NCBI GenBank assembly: GCA_002480015.1
Contig: DLQD01000152.1
Location: 26,009 to 90,008, forward strand
Length of the DNA: 64,000 nt
Direction of reading: 5' to 3'
From: Opitutia bacterium UBA7441
Lineage (GTDB): Bacteria; Verrucomicrobiota; Verrucomicrobiia; Opitutales; Coraliomargaritaceae
A model generated the notes under the pieces. That model was given only the letters and a program-made list of their open reading frames with translations, did not search any database and was not told where the DNA came from. Below, one piece after another: positions 44,472-55,659 of this stretch (its first letter is position 1; each line of letters opens with the position of its first letter). The translations under genes were made by a program, and so were the position numbers.

Positions 44472-46136
44472 ATGATCAAGATGTTTGACACGAGTTTAGA
44501 ATGTGGGTCGAGGGGGCAATCTTCTCCTACGATCGGGGTCCCGGTTTTTGGATTGCTCGCTGGGCTCCTCTCTGCAGTGCTTTGGGTGCTTTCGATTCCG
44601 CCTTTCGAGTTCGCGGAGGGGGCCTACGTCGCCTTTGTACCGCTCTTGCTCTGGCTCTATACGAAACCGTCGCGCCGTGCTTTCTGGATCATTGCCATTG
44701 GCACGGGTTGGGTGGCCTGGTTCGCGATCCTTGTCTGGCTGCGCCATGTGACTTGGTTCGGGACGATTGCCTTGAGCGGGATACTCGGCTTGATTTTCGC
44801 GGCTTGGCTGCAATTGGCGCACTGTTTGTTGCCGTATTTAGCAGTGCGTAGCTTTCCCCTCCGTGCGCTGGGATTCGCTGGACTGGCTGGGGCTTGGGTC
44901 GTCCTTGAGTGGGCGCGCACCTGGTTGCTGTGGGGCTTCCCCTGGGCACCCCTCTCACTCAGTCAATGGGAGCGTCCGGTCGTTTTGCAGATCGCCGCGT
45001 GGACGGGTGCATACGGGGTCTCTTTCTTGCTTATTTTTTTTAATCTCTGCGTGGCACAGACGCTGCGCCACCGCTTTGTGCGCAAAGAGCGCCAGGTGTG
45101 GATGGGCTGGTTCAGTCCCGATCTCTCTATGGGCATGTCCGCATTGGGGCTAAGTATCTACGTCTTCTTTTCTGCGCTCCCCTCGCCGGATTCTGCGCAT
45201 CCTTTATTGACGGCGGCCGTCGTGCAGCCCTACATACCGCCTGAGTTGAAATGGGACTCTGAGCGCGAGTTGGAAAATCTGGAGATCCTCGAACGCCAGA
45301 CGCGATTTGTGGCTACTTTAGAAAGTGATCTTATGCTTTGGCCGGAAGCGGCCACGCCTTGGCCGATTGTCGGCACGCCGCAGATGCGGATGCGGGTCGA
45401 GCGGCTGGTCAATGAAATCGCTAAGCCCATTTTGATGGGGAATCTAGCTCAAGACTCGGCGACCGGAGAGTGGAGCAATGGGACCTTCCTCGTCGAACCG
45501 GAGACGGGCCTTTCAGAGCAATCCTATGCTAAACGGGAATTAGTGCCCTTTGGCGAATATGTGCCACCCCCTTTTGGGTTTATCCGTAAAGTCGTGCCGA
45601 TCGGGGGTAGTTTCGCGCCAGGCTCGGATGTCGGACTTATCGAGCTGAGTTTGGGCGAGCGCAGTATTCGTGTCGGTTCCTTGGTCTGTTACGAAGATGT
45701 TTTTCCCGGTCTCGCCCGTTCGAGTGCTCGCGCCGGAGCGGATTTGCTCTTCGTGGCTACGAACAATGCCTGGTATGGAGAAGAGGGAGGCGCGGAGCAG
45801 CACGCAGCCCACTCAGTGCTCAGGGCAGTGGAAAACCGCCGTCCCGTGATGCGGGCAGGCAACGGTGGCTGGAGTGGCTGGATCGACAGCTACGGAACAG
45901 TGCGTGATGTGCTGCTGGATGCCGACGGCAGTATTTATTTCAGGGGAGGCGGGGCCTACAGTGTCTTTCAATTCGACGGATGGTTACGCCAGCAGAGCTA
46001 CTATACCCGCCATGGCGATTGGTTTGTCGTTTTTTCCGGAGCTTGTGCGCTTGTGGCCGTCTGTGGCGCTTTCTTGGACGGCTTACGCTCTGGAGGAAAC
46101 TTCAACACTGCTGGGGCTCCATCAAGCTCGTGTTGA
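44472..46136 (+). CDS. lnt: Apolipoprotein N-acyltransferase, 554 aa
   Basis: Adds the third acyl chain to lipoproteins in the inner membrane. An N-terminal block of six to seven helices is followed by a nitrilase domain with the Glu-Lys-Cys triad: Glu in LWPEAATPW, Lys in YAKRELVPFGEYVP, Cys in VCYEDVFPGLAR. A last helix lies near the C-terminus. An upstream TTG at 44436 would add 12 residues; the ATG at 44472 is chosen. Confidence 0.94.
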   Translation: MIKMFDTSLECGSRGQSSPTIGVPVFGLLAGLLSAVLWVLSIPPFEFAEGAYVAFVPLLLWLYTKPSRRAFWIIAIGTGWVAWFAILVWLRHVTWFGTIALSGILGLIFAAWLQLAHCLLPYLAVRSFPLRALGFAGLAGAWVVLEWARTWLLWGFPWAPLSLSQWERPVVLQIAAWTGAYGVSFLLIFFNLCVAQTLRHRFVRKERQVWMGWFSPDLSMGMSALGLSIYVFFSALPSPDSAHPLLTAAVVQPYIPPELKWDSERELENLEILERQTRFVATLESDLMLWPEAATPWPIVGTPQMRMRVERLVNEIAKPILMGNLAQDSATGEWSNGTFLVEPETGLSEQSYAKRELVPFGEYVPPPFGFIRKVVPIGGSFAPGSDVGLIELSLGERSIRVGSLVCYEDVFPGLARSSARAGADLLFVATNNAWYGEEGGAEQHAAHSVLRAVENRRPVMRAGNGGWSGWIDSYGTVRDVLLDADGSIYFRGGGAYSVFQFDGWLRQQSYYTRHGDWFVVFSGACALVAVCGAFLDGLRSGGNFNTAGAPSSSC

Positions 46137-46183
46137 TCGACGAGTAAGTGATCACGAAGAGGACGTGCCTTTTGAAAACGATC

Positions 46184-46657
46184 TTATTTAGCCGCAGCTG
46201 CTTCTTGATCGGCAACACTGGGTGCATGATCGATGAGTTCCGTTTTGGCTTCAATTACTGCCTCTCGAATCTCCGAAAGCTTAGCCTTGTTTAATTTAGG
46301 AATTTCTTCACTGCCTTCCATACTGGCAAAGCGCATGGCCACGGCGTCACCACGGACTGAGAGTGCATACGCGAGCATCTTGTCGAGATTCGCACGAGCT
46401 TCCTTATCGAGGTACCAAATTTTTCGGTGCATGGCTCCCGCCGCGATGCCATGATCGATCAACAGAGCGAATGTCTCCTCCGAGCCCGCGTCCATATTGG
46501 ATTGAGCTTGCGCATAGATGCGTAGAGGAAACTGTAACTCGCTGGCGATCGCATAGGCGCGCATGTTGGTTGCTCCATAGCGAGCGCCGAATTCAAAGAC
46601 CGCGATGGCCCCGAATACGAGCGCAAGCGGAAGGAGGAGCGATTTAATTTTTTCCAT
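46184..46657 (-). CDS. Hypothetical membrane-anchored protein, 157 aa
   Basis: One N-terminal hydrophobic helix (about 5-24) followed by a soluble helical domain of about 110 residues and an acidic-Ala-rich tail. I do not recognise a family. It lies 50 bases after pyk in the same direction and converges on lnt. The soluble part contains ALLIDHGIAAGAMHRKIWYLDKE, without an enzyme motif. Confidence 0.7.
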   Translation of the reverse strand: MEKIKSLLLPLALVFGAIAVFEFGARYGATNMRAYAIASELQFPLRIYAQAQSNMDAGSEETFALLIDHGIAAGAMHRKIWYLDKEARANLDKMLAYALSVRGDAVAMRFASMEGSEEIPKLNKAKLSEIREAVIEAKTELIDHAPSVADQEAAAAK

Positions 46658-46707
46658 AGGGGAGTGGGAAGTATGCTGATTGGATCTACGAGCCGATCAG
46701 CTGATGA

Positions 46708-48129
46708 TTAATTTATCGCACGAATCTGGGTGCTGTCGATTAACTTTTCTCCCGCATACATCTTGGTAATGACTACAATGGGGTCGCCCTCTTTCGACCA
46801 TTGGCCTCGTTTTAAGCGGTCGAATGCCCGCTGAATAGTGGTCTCATGGTCATGGTCGAACTCCATAAAGAAGGGTTCTACGCCGCGCATGATGAGTAGC
46901 TGTTTGAACAGCACGGGATTATCGGTAAATGCATAAATCGGCACATTGGGCCGAAGTGAGGAAAGTTTTTGGGCGAAAATACCTCTTCGGGTGAAGACAA
47001 CCAAAGAGCCCTCTAAGTCAGAGGCCAAGTAGGCCGCTGAACGCAGCATCTTCGAGCGAGGTAGGCGTAGGACCAAGTCTTTGCGAAGTACTTGCGTTTC
47101 CTCTTCCTCGATTCGATGGGCGATTCGTTGAATCGTCTCCACGCATTCGACCGGATATTTACCCACGGTGGTTTCGCCTGAAAGCATTACACAGTCGGCT
47201 TGCTCGCGAATCGCGTTGGCGATGTCAGTTACTTCAGCGCGAGTCGGGATGGGGGACTCGATCATAGATTCCAACATGTGTGTGGCGACGATGACTGGCT
47301 TCGTCTCTTGAATACAGTTATTAACTGCGCGAGTCTGTATAATCGGCAAATCTTCGAACGGACACTCGATGCCTAGGTCGCCTCGGGCGACCATCAGGCC
47401 ATCGGATGCCTGAATAATGGCGTCTAGATTTGTGATGGCTTGTTGATCTTCGATTTTCGCGATAATCTTTGCATCCGATCCGTGCTTTTCCAAATAAGTG
47501 TGGAATTCATCGAGATCCTTCGGTTCGCGCACGAAGGAAAGTGCGAAGAATTCGATTGCCTGCTCGATGCCTACGTCGACGTCGCTCTGATCCTTTTTTG
47601 TCAGTGCTGGCAGGTTTACGCGTACGCCGGGTAGGTTTATATGGCGCCGGTTCCCCATAGGTCCCGGGATGAGTACTTTGCAGCGCACAGTCGTGTCAGT
47701 GATTTTGATGACTTTCAGGCGTATCAGCCCGCTATCTACCAAGACGGTGTCACCTTCGTTCATGTCATGTGCGAAACCGGGATAGTTGACGTCGACCCGG
47801 CGCACCCCGTCGTCGCCGGTGCTGCCGATTCCCTGCCCATATGTGAATTCAAAGAGTTCATCCTTCACCAGTTCGAAGGTTTCGGGTACATCGCCAGTGC
47901 GTATTTCAGGCCCTTTCACATCCATCATGATCGCGATATGTCGACCGACCTGATCGCAAACTTTGCGCACGCGCTGTATGATCTCACGCGACCAGTCGTG
48001 ATCGGCGTGTGCCATATTGATCCGGCAAATATCAACGCCAGCTTTGATCATTTTCTCCAAGGTTGCTTCGTCCTGAGTGGCGGGGCCGATGGTGAAGATT
48101 ATTTTAGTTTTATGAGCTTTTTGTTGCAT
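46708..48129 (-). CDS. pyk: Pyruvate kinase, 473 aa
   Basis: Last step of glycolysis: phosphoenolpyruvate and ADP to pyruvate and ATP. The start [22 protein letters not shown], metal site [14 protein letters not shown], and the [10 protein letters not shown] signature are present, as is [17 protein letters not shown]. The stretch after GDLGIE ([10 protein letters not shown]) departs from the common IPxExVxxxQ pattern. It starts 9 bases after the YycJ-like gene on the same strand, a probable operon. Confidence 0.94.
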   Translation of the reverse strand: MQQKAHKTKIIFTIGPATQDEATLEKMIKAGVDICRINMAHADHDWSREIIQRVRKVCDQVGRHIAIMMDVKGPEIRTGDVPETFELVKDELFEFTYGQGIGSTGDDGVRRVDVNYPGFAHDMNEGDTVLVDSGLIRLKVIKITDTTVRCKVLIPGPMGNRRHINLPGVRVNLPALTKKDQSDVDVGIEQAIEFFALSFVREPKDLDEFHTYLEKHGSDAKIIAKIEDQQAITNLDAIIQASDGLMVARGDLGIECPFEDLPIIQTRAVNNCIQETKPVIVATHMLESMIESPIPTRAEVTDIANAIREQADCVMLSGETTVGKYPVECVETIQRIAHRIEEEETQVLRKDLVLRLPRSKMLRSAAYLASDLEGSLVVFTRRGIFAQKLSSLRPNVPIYAFTDNPVLFKQLLIMRGVEPFFMEFDHDHETTIQRAFDRLKRGQWSKEGDPIVVITKMYAGEKLIDSTQIRAIN

Positions 48130-48138
48130 GTGAAATTT

Positions 48139-48945
48139 TCAGTTACTGAGTTGGACGCTAGCAGATGTGATGCCGCATTCTGGGTCAATAACGTCTATAC
48201 GAAGGAGTTTTTGCAGGCAGGCAAATTTATCACGTACTAGGTCGACTTGATTGCAATCTTTACTCAAGTGCGCCAAATAGACTTTTTCTAGAATGCTGTT
48301 TTTGGAGAGCTCTTCGACGAGTTCGTAGGCCGCATGATTCGATAAGTGGCCGTGTCGCCCGCGGATGCGCTGCTTGGTCGACCAGGGGCGGCGCTCGTCG
48401 CGTTCCAGCAGGTCTTCGTCGTAGTTGGCCTCAATGACGAGAGTCTGTACGTTCCGAATGTGTTCCCGCACATGTTCCGGCACATAACCTAGGTCAGTGA
48501 CCCAAGCGAGACTGCGGGGTGGGCTAAAGAGGTCACCGACTTCGCCCCAGTTAAAAGTGAAACCGACTGGATCGTATGCATCGTGGGGAAGGGCGAACGA
48601 ACGTATCCGCAGATCGCGGAAGCTGAAGTTCGTTCCCGTTTGAAAGACTTGCCAGTTGACTGGTTTGGAAAGCTTGGCTTGCACCGCTTCGGCTGTGTCA
48701 CGGTTGGCGAAGACGGGGAGATCCGCCCGCTTGGCGAGCCCGCGGATGCCTTGGGCGTGGTCGCTGTGTTCGTGGGTTAGAAAGACCGCGTCGATGGCAT
48801 CCAGCGATTCGCCGACTGCTTCCAGTAAGCTGCCGATACGTTTGGCCGAGAAGCCCACATCGACGAGCACCTTGCTGTGCCCAGTGCTTAAAAGTGCGCA
48901 GTTACCTCCACTACTAGAGCCTAAAATCTGAAATTCGCCCGACAT
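48139..48945 (-). CDS. MBL-fold metallohydrolase, YycJ/WalJ-like, 268 aa
   Basis: Metallo-beta-lactamase fold close to YycJ, whose relatives act on nucleic acids in replication or repair. The start [19 protein letters not shown] and the metal motif [10 protein letters not shown] (HxHxDH) are clear. Further metal ligands lie in LPHDAYDP and GHLSNHAA. The frame is open 68 codons further to 49149 but the ATG at 48945 gives the conserved start. It leads the operon with pyk. Confidence 0.88.
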   Translation of the reverse strand: MSGEFQILGSSSGGNCALLSTGHSKVLVDVGFSAKRIGSLLEAVGESLDAIDAVFLTHEHSDHAQGIRGLAKRADLPVFANRDTAEAVQAKLSKPVNWQVFQTGTNFSFRDLRIRSFALPHDAYDPVGFTFNWGEVGDLFSPPRSLAWVTDLGYVPEHVREHIRNVQTLVIEANYDEDLLERDERRPWSTKQRIRGRHGHLSNHAAYELVEELSKNSILEKVYLAHLSKDCNQVDLVRDKFACLQKLLRIDVIDPECGITSASVQLSN

Positions 48946-49124
48946 TCGCCGCAAATTGAGCCATCTAGGGCTGCGCGGCAAAGCCTTTTTACGCGCTTGC
49001 CACCAGGCGGATTGGTATTTTTGCTCCTGCCCTCCTAGAATGAAGCCGTGAGCTTGCGCTTTCCCCGTTCTAAGGCAATAAGTTACATCCAAAAGCTTGC
49101 GCCGTTGAATCGATCTTAAATTAA

Positions 49125-50105
49125 ATGAAATCCGAATCCAGTCACACACCGCCCAATCAGGTAGCTAGTTCTGCTTCCAAGCTGAGCAAGGTCTACGACC
49201 GCGACTTCGTTTTGACCGACGAGTATCGCGCGGCGCTGCCCGATATGCAGAATGCGGATTCGCAGCAAATTTTCGGAGCGAATGTCCCTATCCTGAAAGT
49301 GGGGATCTCGAATTTCCGCATTCCTTTGCGCTATATTACTCCGAGTTCGGATACCCTGACTTTAGAAACGTCCGTCACGGGTACGGTCTCTTTAGAGGCG
49401 AATCAAAAGGGGATCAATATGTCCCGCATCATGCGGGTCTTTTATACATATCAAGATCGCATCTTTACGCCTGATGTGCTCAAGGAAATCCTCCTTCAAT
49501 ACAAGGCGGAAATCCAGGCGCACCGCGCCCAGCTGAAGCTTTCTTTCGAGTATCCAGTCCTCAAGCCCAGTCTGCGTAGTGGCTTGGAGGGCTGGCAATA
49601 CTACCGCTCTGCTTTCGAGGGGCGCATCGACGAGCTCAATCGTTTCCGCAAATACATTCACTTCGACTTCGTCTATTCTTCGGCCTGCCCTTGCTCATCC
49701 GAGCTTTCGGAGCACGCCCGTGAGAGCCGTGATGTCTACGGTATCCCGCACTCACAACGCAGCACTGCGCGCATCAGCGTCGAAGTCGCGGAGGGGGCCC
49801 ACCTCAGTATCGAGCGCATCCAAGAGCTCTGCCTTGAGGCACTGCAGACTGAGACCCAAGTCATGGTCAAACGCGAGGACGAGCAAGCCTTCGCCGAGAT
49901 GAACGGTGCTTTTACCAAATTCGTAGAAGACGCCGCACGTCTATTGCACGAACAACTCGACAACGAGCCAAAGATCGTTGACTTCCAGGTCGCCTGCGCT
50001 CACCTCGAATCTCTCCACTCGCATGATGCCGTTGCTGTCATTAATAAGGGAGTGCCCGGCGGCTTTACGGGGCATTTCGAAGACTTTAAGTCTTTGATCC
50101 GCTAG
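49125..50105 (+). CDS. folE2: GTP cyclohydrolase IB (FolE2), 326 aa
   Basis: Converts GTP to dihydroneopterin triphosphate for folate or queuosine. The type IB family marks are present: the [12 protein letters not shown] start of the core, the [20 protein letters not shown] segment (with a metal ligand), the metal/Cys motif [11 protein letters not shown], and [14 protein letters not shown]. Type IB enzymes use several metals and often replace FolE in zinc limitation. No other folate gene is adjacent. It is divergent from the YycJ-like gene. Confidence 0.94.
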   Translation: MKSESSHTPPNQVASSASKLSKVYDRDFVLTDEYRAALPDMQNADSQQIFGANVPILKVGISNFRIPLRYITPSSDTLTLETSVTGTVSLEANQKGINMSRIMRVFYTYQDRIFTPDVLKEILLQYKAEIQAHRAQLKLSFEYPVLKPSLRSGLEGWQYYRSAFEGRIDELNRFRKYIHFDFVYSSACPCSSELSEHARESRDVYGIPHSQRSTARISVEVAEGAHLSIERIQELCLEALQTETQVMVKREDEQAFAEMNGAFTKFVEDAARLLHEQLDNEPKIVDFQVACAHLESLHSHDAVAVINKGVPGGFTGHFEDFKSLIR

Positions 50106-50178
50106 CCACTCAGCTTGGCGAAACCTTTATCGCGGCAACGCTACTTGCCTTGCTTTGTCGGGACGCGAGGCAGGCAGC

Positions 50179-51009
50179 TTACCGGATTGTTATCTTGGCC
50201 GTGCCGGAAGTGCTCGGGCGGAGGCGCTCGCCCGCGTGTTCGATAAGGAGATTTTCGCCGGCCGTGAAAAGGATGTCGACCGCACCGTCTTTTTCCAGAG
50301 TCACGCGTTCACCGTCACTCATTGTTTTGCGTAGCAGTTCCTGATTATCAGACTGCTGTTTGACCAGCACGTAGACATTGCCGCTGGCAATCAGAGTGAT
50401 GCGCTTGTCATCAGCTGAAGCAGGCATAGTGGAATCAGCGGGCTCCGTGATCTCTGCAGGCTCGCGTAGATCCGGACCGTCGCCGGAGACCTTAGAATCG
50501 CCGCTGCCGAGGATTGCCCAGATGAGTCCGAAAACAACGAAAACCAGGGCTAAAGTGCCCACGAAGATGAGGCCAACCTTCATGTAAAAAGTTTTATCTG
50601 CCTCATCCTCTTCACTGCTATCCGATTCATTGCCGCGATTTGGTTTTTTGGCTGCGATGCGACCATAGGCTGCCGGCTCTTCGGGTTGGCCGTGGTTGCC
50701 TGCTTCAGCTGCGGGCTTTTTGATCTCCATCTGCCCGAATAATTCGGCACCCCCTTTCTTACCTAAGCGGGAATTACTCAACTGCTGAGAGTTGTAGTCG
50801 GTCATGATTTTATCGACATCCAACTTCAGGAAGCGGGCATAATTCTTAAGAAAACCGCGCTTGTAGATCTCGGGAAGGTCGAAATCCATTTTGTTCTGCT
50901 CGATATAGCCGAGGAAGTCGCTGCGGATCTTAGTCGACTCCGCGGCTTCGCGCAGCGAAATACCTTTGCGCTTACGTGCTTCTTCCAATCGTTCCCCTAT
51001 ACTATGCAT
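50179..51009 (-). CDS. RodZ-like helix-turn-helix membrane protein, 276 aa
   Basis: N-terminal Cro/CI-like HTH (about 4-70: GERLEEARKRKGISLREAAE), an acidic linker, a transmembrane helix (about 142-165) and a C-terminal beta domain. This is the layout of RodZ, which links MreB to the membrane; sequence identity beyond the HTH is modest. It is last in a run grpE-dnaJ-purN-prmA on this strand, and separated from prmA by 78 bases. Confidence 0.82.
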   Translation of the reverse strand: MHSIGERLEEARKRKGISLREAAESTKIRSDFLGYIEQNKMDFDLPEIYKRGFLKNYARFLKLDVDKIMTDYNSQQLSNSRLGKKGGAELFGQMEIKKPAAEAGNHGQPEEPAAYGRIAAKKPNRGNESDSSEEDEADKTFYMKVGLIFVGTLALVFVVFGLIWAILGSGDSKVSGDGPDLREPAEITEPADSTMPASADDKRITLIASGNVYVLVKQQSDNQELLRKTMSDGERVTLEKDGAVDILFTAGENLLIEHAGERLRPSTSGTAKITIR

Positions 51010-51087
51010 TGTTCCGTATTATGTGAGAGTCTTCTTTTATTCCGCAAGCACGGAATCGCGGCAAGATCTTAATCGGGTGGAGTCAGA

Positions 51088-51987
51088 TTACAACAAGGTA
51101 AACAGCAGATCGCCCCATTCGCCGTCCTGACGACTGTCGATCGATATCTGCACCTCGGGGCGCTGAATGGCGAATTGTGCAGCGTAGTGTGCGCGCACTT
51201 GCTCTAATTCCTTCGTTAGGATGCCGCTTAGCGCGAGGGTGCCGCCGGCTTTGACTCCGTGGATCAGTGGATCGCTGTGTGGAAGGAGCACATCGGTCTG
51301 GATGTTGGCGAGTACGAGGTCGCCCTGGCGGCCACCTGCGAAGCCTTTTTCCAAGTCGGCAATGGCGAACTCGGGCTGGATCAGGTGGGCATTCTCTTTG
51401 GAGTTGCTGTGGCAGACTGTGATGGCTTCAGGGTCGAAGTCGAAAGCGTAGATTTTTTTAAAACCGAGTGCGGAGGCGGATAAGGCGAGCACGCCCGAGC
51501 CGCAACCGGCGTCGATCAAATCTTGGCAGGCGAGTCCCTCGGGGTGCGCCTCGATGTAGTCGAGGAGGCGGCGGGCGCAGAGGCGCGTCGTCTCGTGGCT
51601 GCCAGTGCCAAAAGCCATACCAGCATCGAGGTAGACCACAACACTGCCTTCAGGGATGGTTATCTGTTCGCGCTCCCAAAGCGGGATCCACTGGAGCCGG
51701 CGGTCACTCCAGGGTTTGACGAATTCCTTGTAAGCATTCTGCCAGTCGGTATCGATAATTGCGGTTTCGACAAAGTTCTCCGGTAGGTTCGGGAACTCTT
51801 CCCGCAGAATCGCCAGCTCTTTGTGGGCGGTTTCTGAGTCGGGAAAGATACCAAAGACATCATAGGGATCATGAATTTCCTTTTGCATGATCCCCCAGTG
51901 GGCGGATTCTGTCTCGAAGAAATAGCCGTCGAGACGTTCGACGAGTTCGTCTGGAATTCGGGTGCGGAGTTCGACTTGCTTGCTCAT
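51088..51987 (-). CDS. prmA: Ribosomal protein L11 methyltransferase, 299 aa
   Basis: SAM enzyme that trimethylates ribosomal protein L11. The SAM loop [17 protein letters not shown] and AFDFDPEAI are clear, with [14 protein letters not shown] before it and [12 protein letters not shown] after it, all PrmA hallmarks. The N-terminal domain (about 1-90) is the substrate-recognition part. 19 bases after purN. Confidence 0.92.
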   Translation of the reverse strand: MSKQVELRTRIPDELVERLDGYFFETESAHWGIMQKEIHDPYDVFGIFPDSETAHKELAILREEFPNLPENFVETAIIDTDWQNAYKEFVKPWSDRRLQWIPLWEREQITIPEGSVVVYLDAGMAFGTGSHETTRLCARRLLDYIEAHPEGLACQDLIDAGCGSGVLALSASALGFKKIYAFDFDPEAITVCHSNSKENAHLIQPEFAIADLEKGFAGGRQGDLVLANIQTDVLLPHSDPLIHGVKAGGTLALSGILTKELEQVRAHYAAQFAIQRPEVQISIDSRQDGEWGDLLFTLL

Positions 51988-52006
51988 GGGTGCGGTTCTA
52001 CTTTCT

Positions 52007-52606
52007 TTAAGCTGCTAGAGGTTTGATCTCCCCTTTGCTGAGTCGGGTGACTACGTCGGGCAGTAACGCATGCTCGGCGATGTGGACCTTCTTTGTTAAT
52101 ATTTCGAGTGTATCGGAATCTTCGATACGGATTTCCTTCTGATCGATGATGGGTCCCGCGTCGAGGTCGGGGGTCACCCAGTGCACCGTGCAGCCTGTTA
52201 CTTTTACGCCGTGCTCAAAGGCCTGTTGTATGCCGCCCATGCCGGGGAAGCTGGGCAGGAGGCTAGGATGGAGGTTGATGATGCGGCCTTCGAAGGCTTC
52301 AATGAAGGGGCGCTTGAGTATACGCATGAAGCCGGCCAGCACGATCAGCTTCGGTGAGAAGCTCTGGATGCGCTCTATGTAGGCCTGCTCGGCTTTGTCG
52401 TTCAGGCGGGCGCCTTTTTTGCCTGGATCAATGTAGATTGCGGGCACCATATACTTCTGTCCGAGGGCGAGAATGCCCGCATCTTCCTGGTCGCTGATCA
52501 CGGCGGCGATTTTGGCTGCGCCGAGTTTCTTTTTTGATTCGGATTTGAGCAGTGCTTCTGCGTTGGTGCCACGGCCGGAGCCGAGTATGACAATAGGGTA
52601 GGACAT
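52007..52606 (-). CDS. purN: Phosphoribosylglycinamide formyltransferase, 199 aa
   Basis: Third step of purine synthesis, using 10-formyl-THF. The start [15 protein letters not shown], the [12 protein letters not shown] segment, [12 protein letters not shown] (catalytic Asn-His) and [16 protein letters not shown] (catalytic Asp) are all present. Length is normal. It follows dnaJ after 42 bases on the minus strand. Confidence 0.95.
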   Translation of the reverse strand: MSYPIVILGSGRGTNAEALLKSESKKKLGAAKIAAVISDQEDAGILALGQKYMVPAIYIDPGKKGARLNDKAEQAYIERIQSFSPKLIVLAGFMRILKRPFIEAFEGRIINLHPSLLPSFPGMGGIQQAFEHGVKVTGCTVHWVTPDLDAGPIIDQKEIRIEDSDTLEILTKKVHIAEHALLPDVVTRLSKGEIKPLAA

Positions 52607-52648
52607 AGTTTTGAAACGCTTGGTTTTAGAAATGCCAATACCCTGAAA

Positions 52649-53800
52649 CTAACGGAAGAACTTCTTCGCTTTCTCGACGAAGGGCTCGCTCACGGGGTTG
52701 GCGGGGTCGCCGCAGGCTTCCGCGTAATCTTCGAGTTTGGCTTTTTGGTCACTAGTTAGCTTGGTCGGAACTTCCACCTGTACGCGTATGAGGAGGTCGC
52801 CTTTGCGGCCCCCGCGCAGGGCAGGGATGCCTTGCTCACGCAGGCGGAAAGTCGTGCCGGTTTGCGTACCTGCGGGGATCTTTAGAGATCCCTTCCCAAA
52901 GAGGGTGGGCACGCTGATAGAGCCCCCGAGCGCCGCGAGTGTAAACTTGATCGGCACTTCGCAGAAGAGATCGTTGTCGTGGCGCTCAAAAAGTTCGTGG
53001 TCCTTAACGTGAATAATGATATAGAGGTCGCCTGCCTGGCCACCCATGTGGCCAGCCTCGCCTTTGCCCGCCGAGCGGAGCTTCGAGCCGGTGGCGACGC
53101 CAGCGGGGATGCGCACTTTGACTGTGCTACTGTCCATCACACGACCTTCGCCCCTGCAGTCGGAGCAGGGCTTCTCGATCGTTTGGCCGGCACCCTGGCA
53201 GCTCGGGCAGACCTGGCGGAAACTTATAAAGCCGCGATTCGAAGTGACTTGACCGGCGCCACCACAGGTTGGGCAGGTCACCTTTCTGGAGCCTGGTTCT
53301 GCACCGGAACCGCCGCACTTCTTACACGATACTGGGCGGCGATAACGAATTTCTTTCTCCGTCCCCTTGGCTGCTTCTTCAAGCGAAATTTCTAAGTCGT
53401 ATCTCAGGTCGGCACCGTGTTCTGCGCCCCCGGATGCGCGGCTACCCCCTCCACCACCAAAGAATTCTTCGAAGATACCGCCGCCTCCGCCACCGCCGAA
53501 GGCTTCGCGGAAAATATCGAAGGGGTCGTGCCCCCCCATGCCGCCCCTGCCGCCACCTGCGTTGCCCATGCCGCCTTGCTTGAACGCGGCGTGACCGTAG
53601 CGGTCGTATGCGGCGCGCTTATCAGCGTCCTTGAGCACGTCGTAGGCCTCGGATATTTCTTTGAATTTGGCTTCTGCTGTGGCGTCACCCGGATTTTTGT
53701 CTGGGTGATATTTCACCGCGAGCTTGCGGTAAGCCTTTTTCAGGTCGGCCTCAGAGGCGTCGCGTGCGACGCCGAGGAGTTCGTAATAATCGTTCGCCAT
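52649..53800 (-). CDS. dnaJ: Chaperone protein DnaJ, 383 aa
   Basis: Co-chaperone of DnaK. J domain (1-70) with the HPD motif in KYHPDKNPG, a Gly-rich linker (about 76-120), the zinc domain with four CxxCxGxG repeats ([32 protein letters not shown]), and the C-terminal substrate-binding domain. It starts 6 bases after the grpE stop. No dnaK gene is in the window. Confidence 0.97.
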   Translation of the reverse strand: MANDYYELLGVARDASEADLKKAYRKLAVKYHPDKNPGDATAEAKFKEISEAYDVLKDADKRAAYDRYGHAAFKQGGMGNAGGGRGGMGGHDPFDIFREAFGGGGGGGIFEEFFGGGGGSRASGGAEHGADLRYDLEISLEEAAKGTEKEIRYRRPVSCKKCGGSGAEPGSRKVTCPTCGGAGQVTSNRGFISFRQVCPSCQGAGQTIEKPCSDCRGEGRVMDSSTVKVRIPAGVATGSKLRSAGKGEAGHMGGQAGDLYIIIHVKDHELFERHDNDLFCEVPIKFTLAALGGSISVPTLFGKGSLKIPAGTQTGTTFRLREQGIPALRGGRKGDLLIRVQVEVPTKLTSDQKAKLEDYAEACGDPANPVSEPFVEKAKKFFR

Positions 53801-53806
53801 ATTGGT

Positions 53807-54397
53807 TTAGCTCTCTTCCTTTACGGGGCCGCTCGACACGATGACGTTAGCCGCACGTATAAGGCGGTCGTTGAGTCGGTAACCGGCGCGCACTGTTTGG
53901 ATGATGTGATCCTCGGCGACCTCCTCGGAGGGTTGGTGTGCGATGCACTCGTGGTGATTGGGGTCGAAGCTCTCGCCGTCGGGGATCAGTTCCTGCAGGC
54001 CTTGTTCGGCGAGGGATTTCTTGAGTTGGTCGTCGACCATTTTAAAACCAAATGTCACATCTTTGGCCTCGGGGTGGTTCTCGGCGGCTTGCAGCCCAAG
54101 CTTCATGTTATCAAGGACGGGGAGGAGCGATTCCACTACGTTGGCGGCGGCGCTCCGGATGATGTCCTGCTTTTCACGGGCGATACGCTTGCGGTAGTTT
54201 TCCAGGTCGGCAACCGCGCGTAGGTAGCGGGCTTTCATTTCCGCAGCTTCGTTCTGCGCTTTTTCCAGTTCGCTCAGTTCGGGCTCAGCCGGGGTTGACT
54301 CCTCGGTGCCAGTCGCTTCTTCAGTCACTGGTCCTGCGACCTGCTCGCCGGAGTGCTCTTCGTGTTCTTCAGAGATGTCTTGTTTTTGCTTGGTCAT
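53807..54397 (-). CDS. grpE: Nucleotide exchange factor GrpE, 196 aa
   Basis: Releases ADP from DnaK. An acidic N-terminal segment is followed by a long coiled coil (about 50-110: [17 protein letters not shown] is the family signature) and a beta-rich C-terminal domain ([14 protein letters not shown]). The start at 54397 ([11 protein letters not shown]) is chosen over a longer frame. In the leader a 6-bp hairpin, GGCTGT-CGAT-ACAGCC on this strand, lies 17 bases before the start. Confidence 0.93.
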   Translation of the reverse strand: MTKQKQDISEEHEEHSGEQVAGPVTEEATGTEESTPAEPELSELEKAQNEAAEMKARYLRAVADLENYRKRIAREKQDIIRSAAANVVESLLPVLDNMKLGLQAAENHPEAKDVTFGFKMVDDQLKKSLAEQGLQELIPDGESFDPNHHECIAHQPSEEVAEDHIIQTVRAGYRLNDRLIRAANVIVSSGPVKEES

Positions 54398-54573
54398 AGT
54401 TCTGTAAAATGTGTGGCTGTATCGACAGCCATGAGCACTGTCAGTTTCAAAGTGAGCGCGGCAGTGTGAGGATATATTACCAGAATTCAAGGGCGCAGTC
54501 AGACTATTGAAACCTGACCGTTTGCGACCGCTTCCCGCTTGACTCTCCGGTAAAAAGGAGAATTTTCGTTTCT

Positions 54574-54813
54574 ATGGCAGAATTAGATGAAAAATGGCCG
54601 GAAAACGTAAAGGGCAAGTTCTATGTCGATGAGCAATGCATTGACTGTGACTTATGCCGTGAAACCGCTCCGGATAACTTCACACGCAATGAAGACGGAG
54701 GTTATTCCTACGTCTATAAGCAGCCGACTTCCCAGGAGGAGATCGACCTCTGCGTGGAAGCTCTTGAAGGCTGCCCTGTTGAAGCGATCGGTGACAACGG
54801 CGAAGAAGCGTAG
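54574..54813 (+). CDS. Ferredoxin, single [4Fe-4S], 79 aa
   Basis: Small acidic electron carrier. The cluster ligands are CIDCDLC plus Cys in EGCPVEAI, a single-cluster pattern. No second complete cluster motif. A ribosome binding site, AAAAGGAGA, lies 12-13 bases before the ATG, one of the few here. A terminator follows, so it is monocistronic. Confidence 0.92.
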   Translation: MAELDEKWPENVKGKFYVDEQCIDCDLCRETAPDNFTRNEDGGYSYVYKQPTSQEEIDLCVEALEGCPVEAIGDNGEEA

Positions 54814-54835
54814 TTGATACCTGTTCATTCTTTAT

Positions 54836-54865
54836 AACCGCCGGAGCCATTCGGCGGTTTTTTAT
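54836..54865 (+). terminator. Intrinsic terminator of the ferredoxin gene
   Basis: AACCGCCG, loop of eight bases, CGGCGGTT followed by TTTTATT. The 8-bp stem is perfect. Confidence 0.9.
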
Positions 54866-54982
54866 TGGCGGCAGCGGCGACTTCAGCCGCCCTATGCCGG
54901 GGCTCGGATTTTAGAAGCTATAGTAGCCACGAATGGCATCGCCGCACCGACTTTTCCTACTTTTTATCAGATCCTTAGCAAA

Positions 54983-55582
54983 ATGCATCAAATTACTGAA
55001 GCCCATGCCCGTGAACTGGCCAAGCAGGCGCAGCGTAAAGAAGACCTCCGCGCTGCGATCGAGTCGGATCTCGTTGGAGTGCACCGTATACTTTTTGAGG
55101 CTGGTTGTGGTCACGGCCACTGGTTGACCGATTTTGCCGAAGCCAACCCTGAAACCCTCTGCGTGGGAATTGACCTGATCTCGTGGCGTATCCGCAAGGG
55201 TAACGACAAGAAAGCCAAGCGGGGTTTGAAGAACCTGCACTTTTATAAAGCGGAGCTTGGCGAATTTCTCGAAGTGTTGCCAAAATCGATTTCGTTCGAG
55301 CGCACAGTACTGCTTTTTCCAGATCCTTGGCCAAAGGCGCGTCATCATCGTCGTCGTATGGTGCAACCGGGCTTCTTGAGTGAAGTCGCCGGCCGTACGG
55401 ATCGGGGAGGGGAGTTTTGCTTTCGTTCCGACGATCGACCCTATTACGATTGGACGGTCGAGTGTCTCAATGAACACGCTGAGTGGCAGGTCGACGAATC
55501 TGCTCCCTGGCCTTATGAGAGCGAAACCTATTTCCAGAGCCTAATGGATGAGTTTTTCTCGGTTGTCGCCAAGCGTATTTAG
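54983..55582 (+). CDS. trmB: tRNA (guanine-N7-)-methyltransferase, 199 aa
   Basis: Methylates G46 in tRNA variable loops. The SAM site [14 protein letters not shown] (in place of EIGxGxG), GIDLISWRI, and the hallmark [19 protein letters not shown] are present, with TRTD-like SDDRPYYDW later. Length is near the family norm. No Shine-Dalgarno. Confidence 0.95.
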   Translation: MHQITEAHARELAKQAQRKEDLRAAIESDLVGVHRILFEAGCGHGHWLTDFAEANPETLCVGIDLISWRIRKGNDKKAKRGLKNLHFYKAELGEFLEVLPKSISFERTVLLFPDPWPKARHHRRRMVQPGFLSEVAGRTDRGGEFCFRSDDRPYYDWTVECLNEHAEWQVDESAPWPYESETYFQSLMDEFFSVVAKRI

Positions 55583-55659
55583 TAGGGTTCATCGCTGCGC
55601 AACTTGGTATCGATCTGGTTCGCCTGCTGTGCTCGATCGGTTCAACGCGGTGCTTCCGC

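Noticed and set aside
54398..54573. CIRCE (HrcA) element upstream of grpE
   Set aside because: No TTAGCACTC-N9-GAGTGCTAA match; only a short GAGCACT piece occurs.
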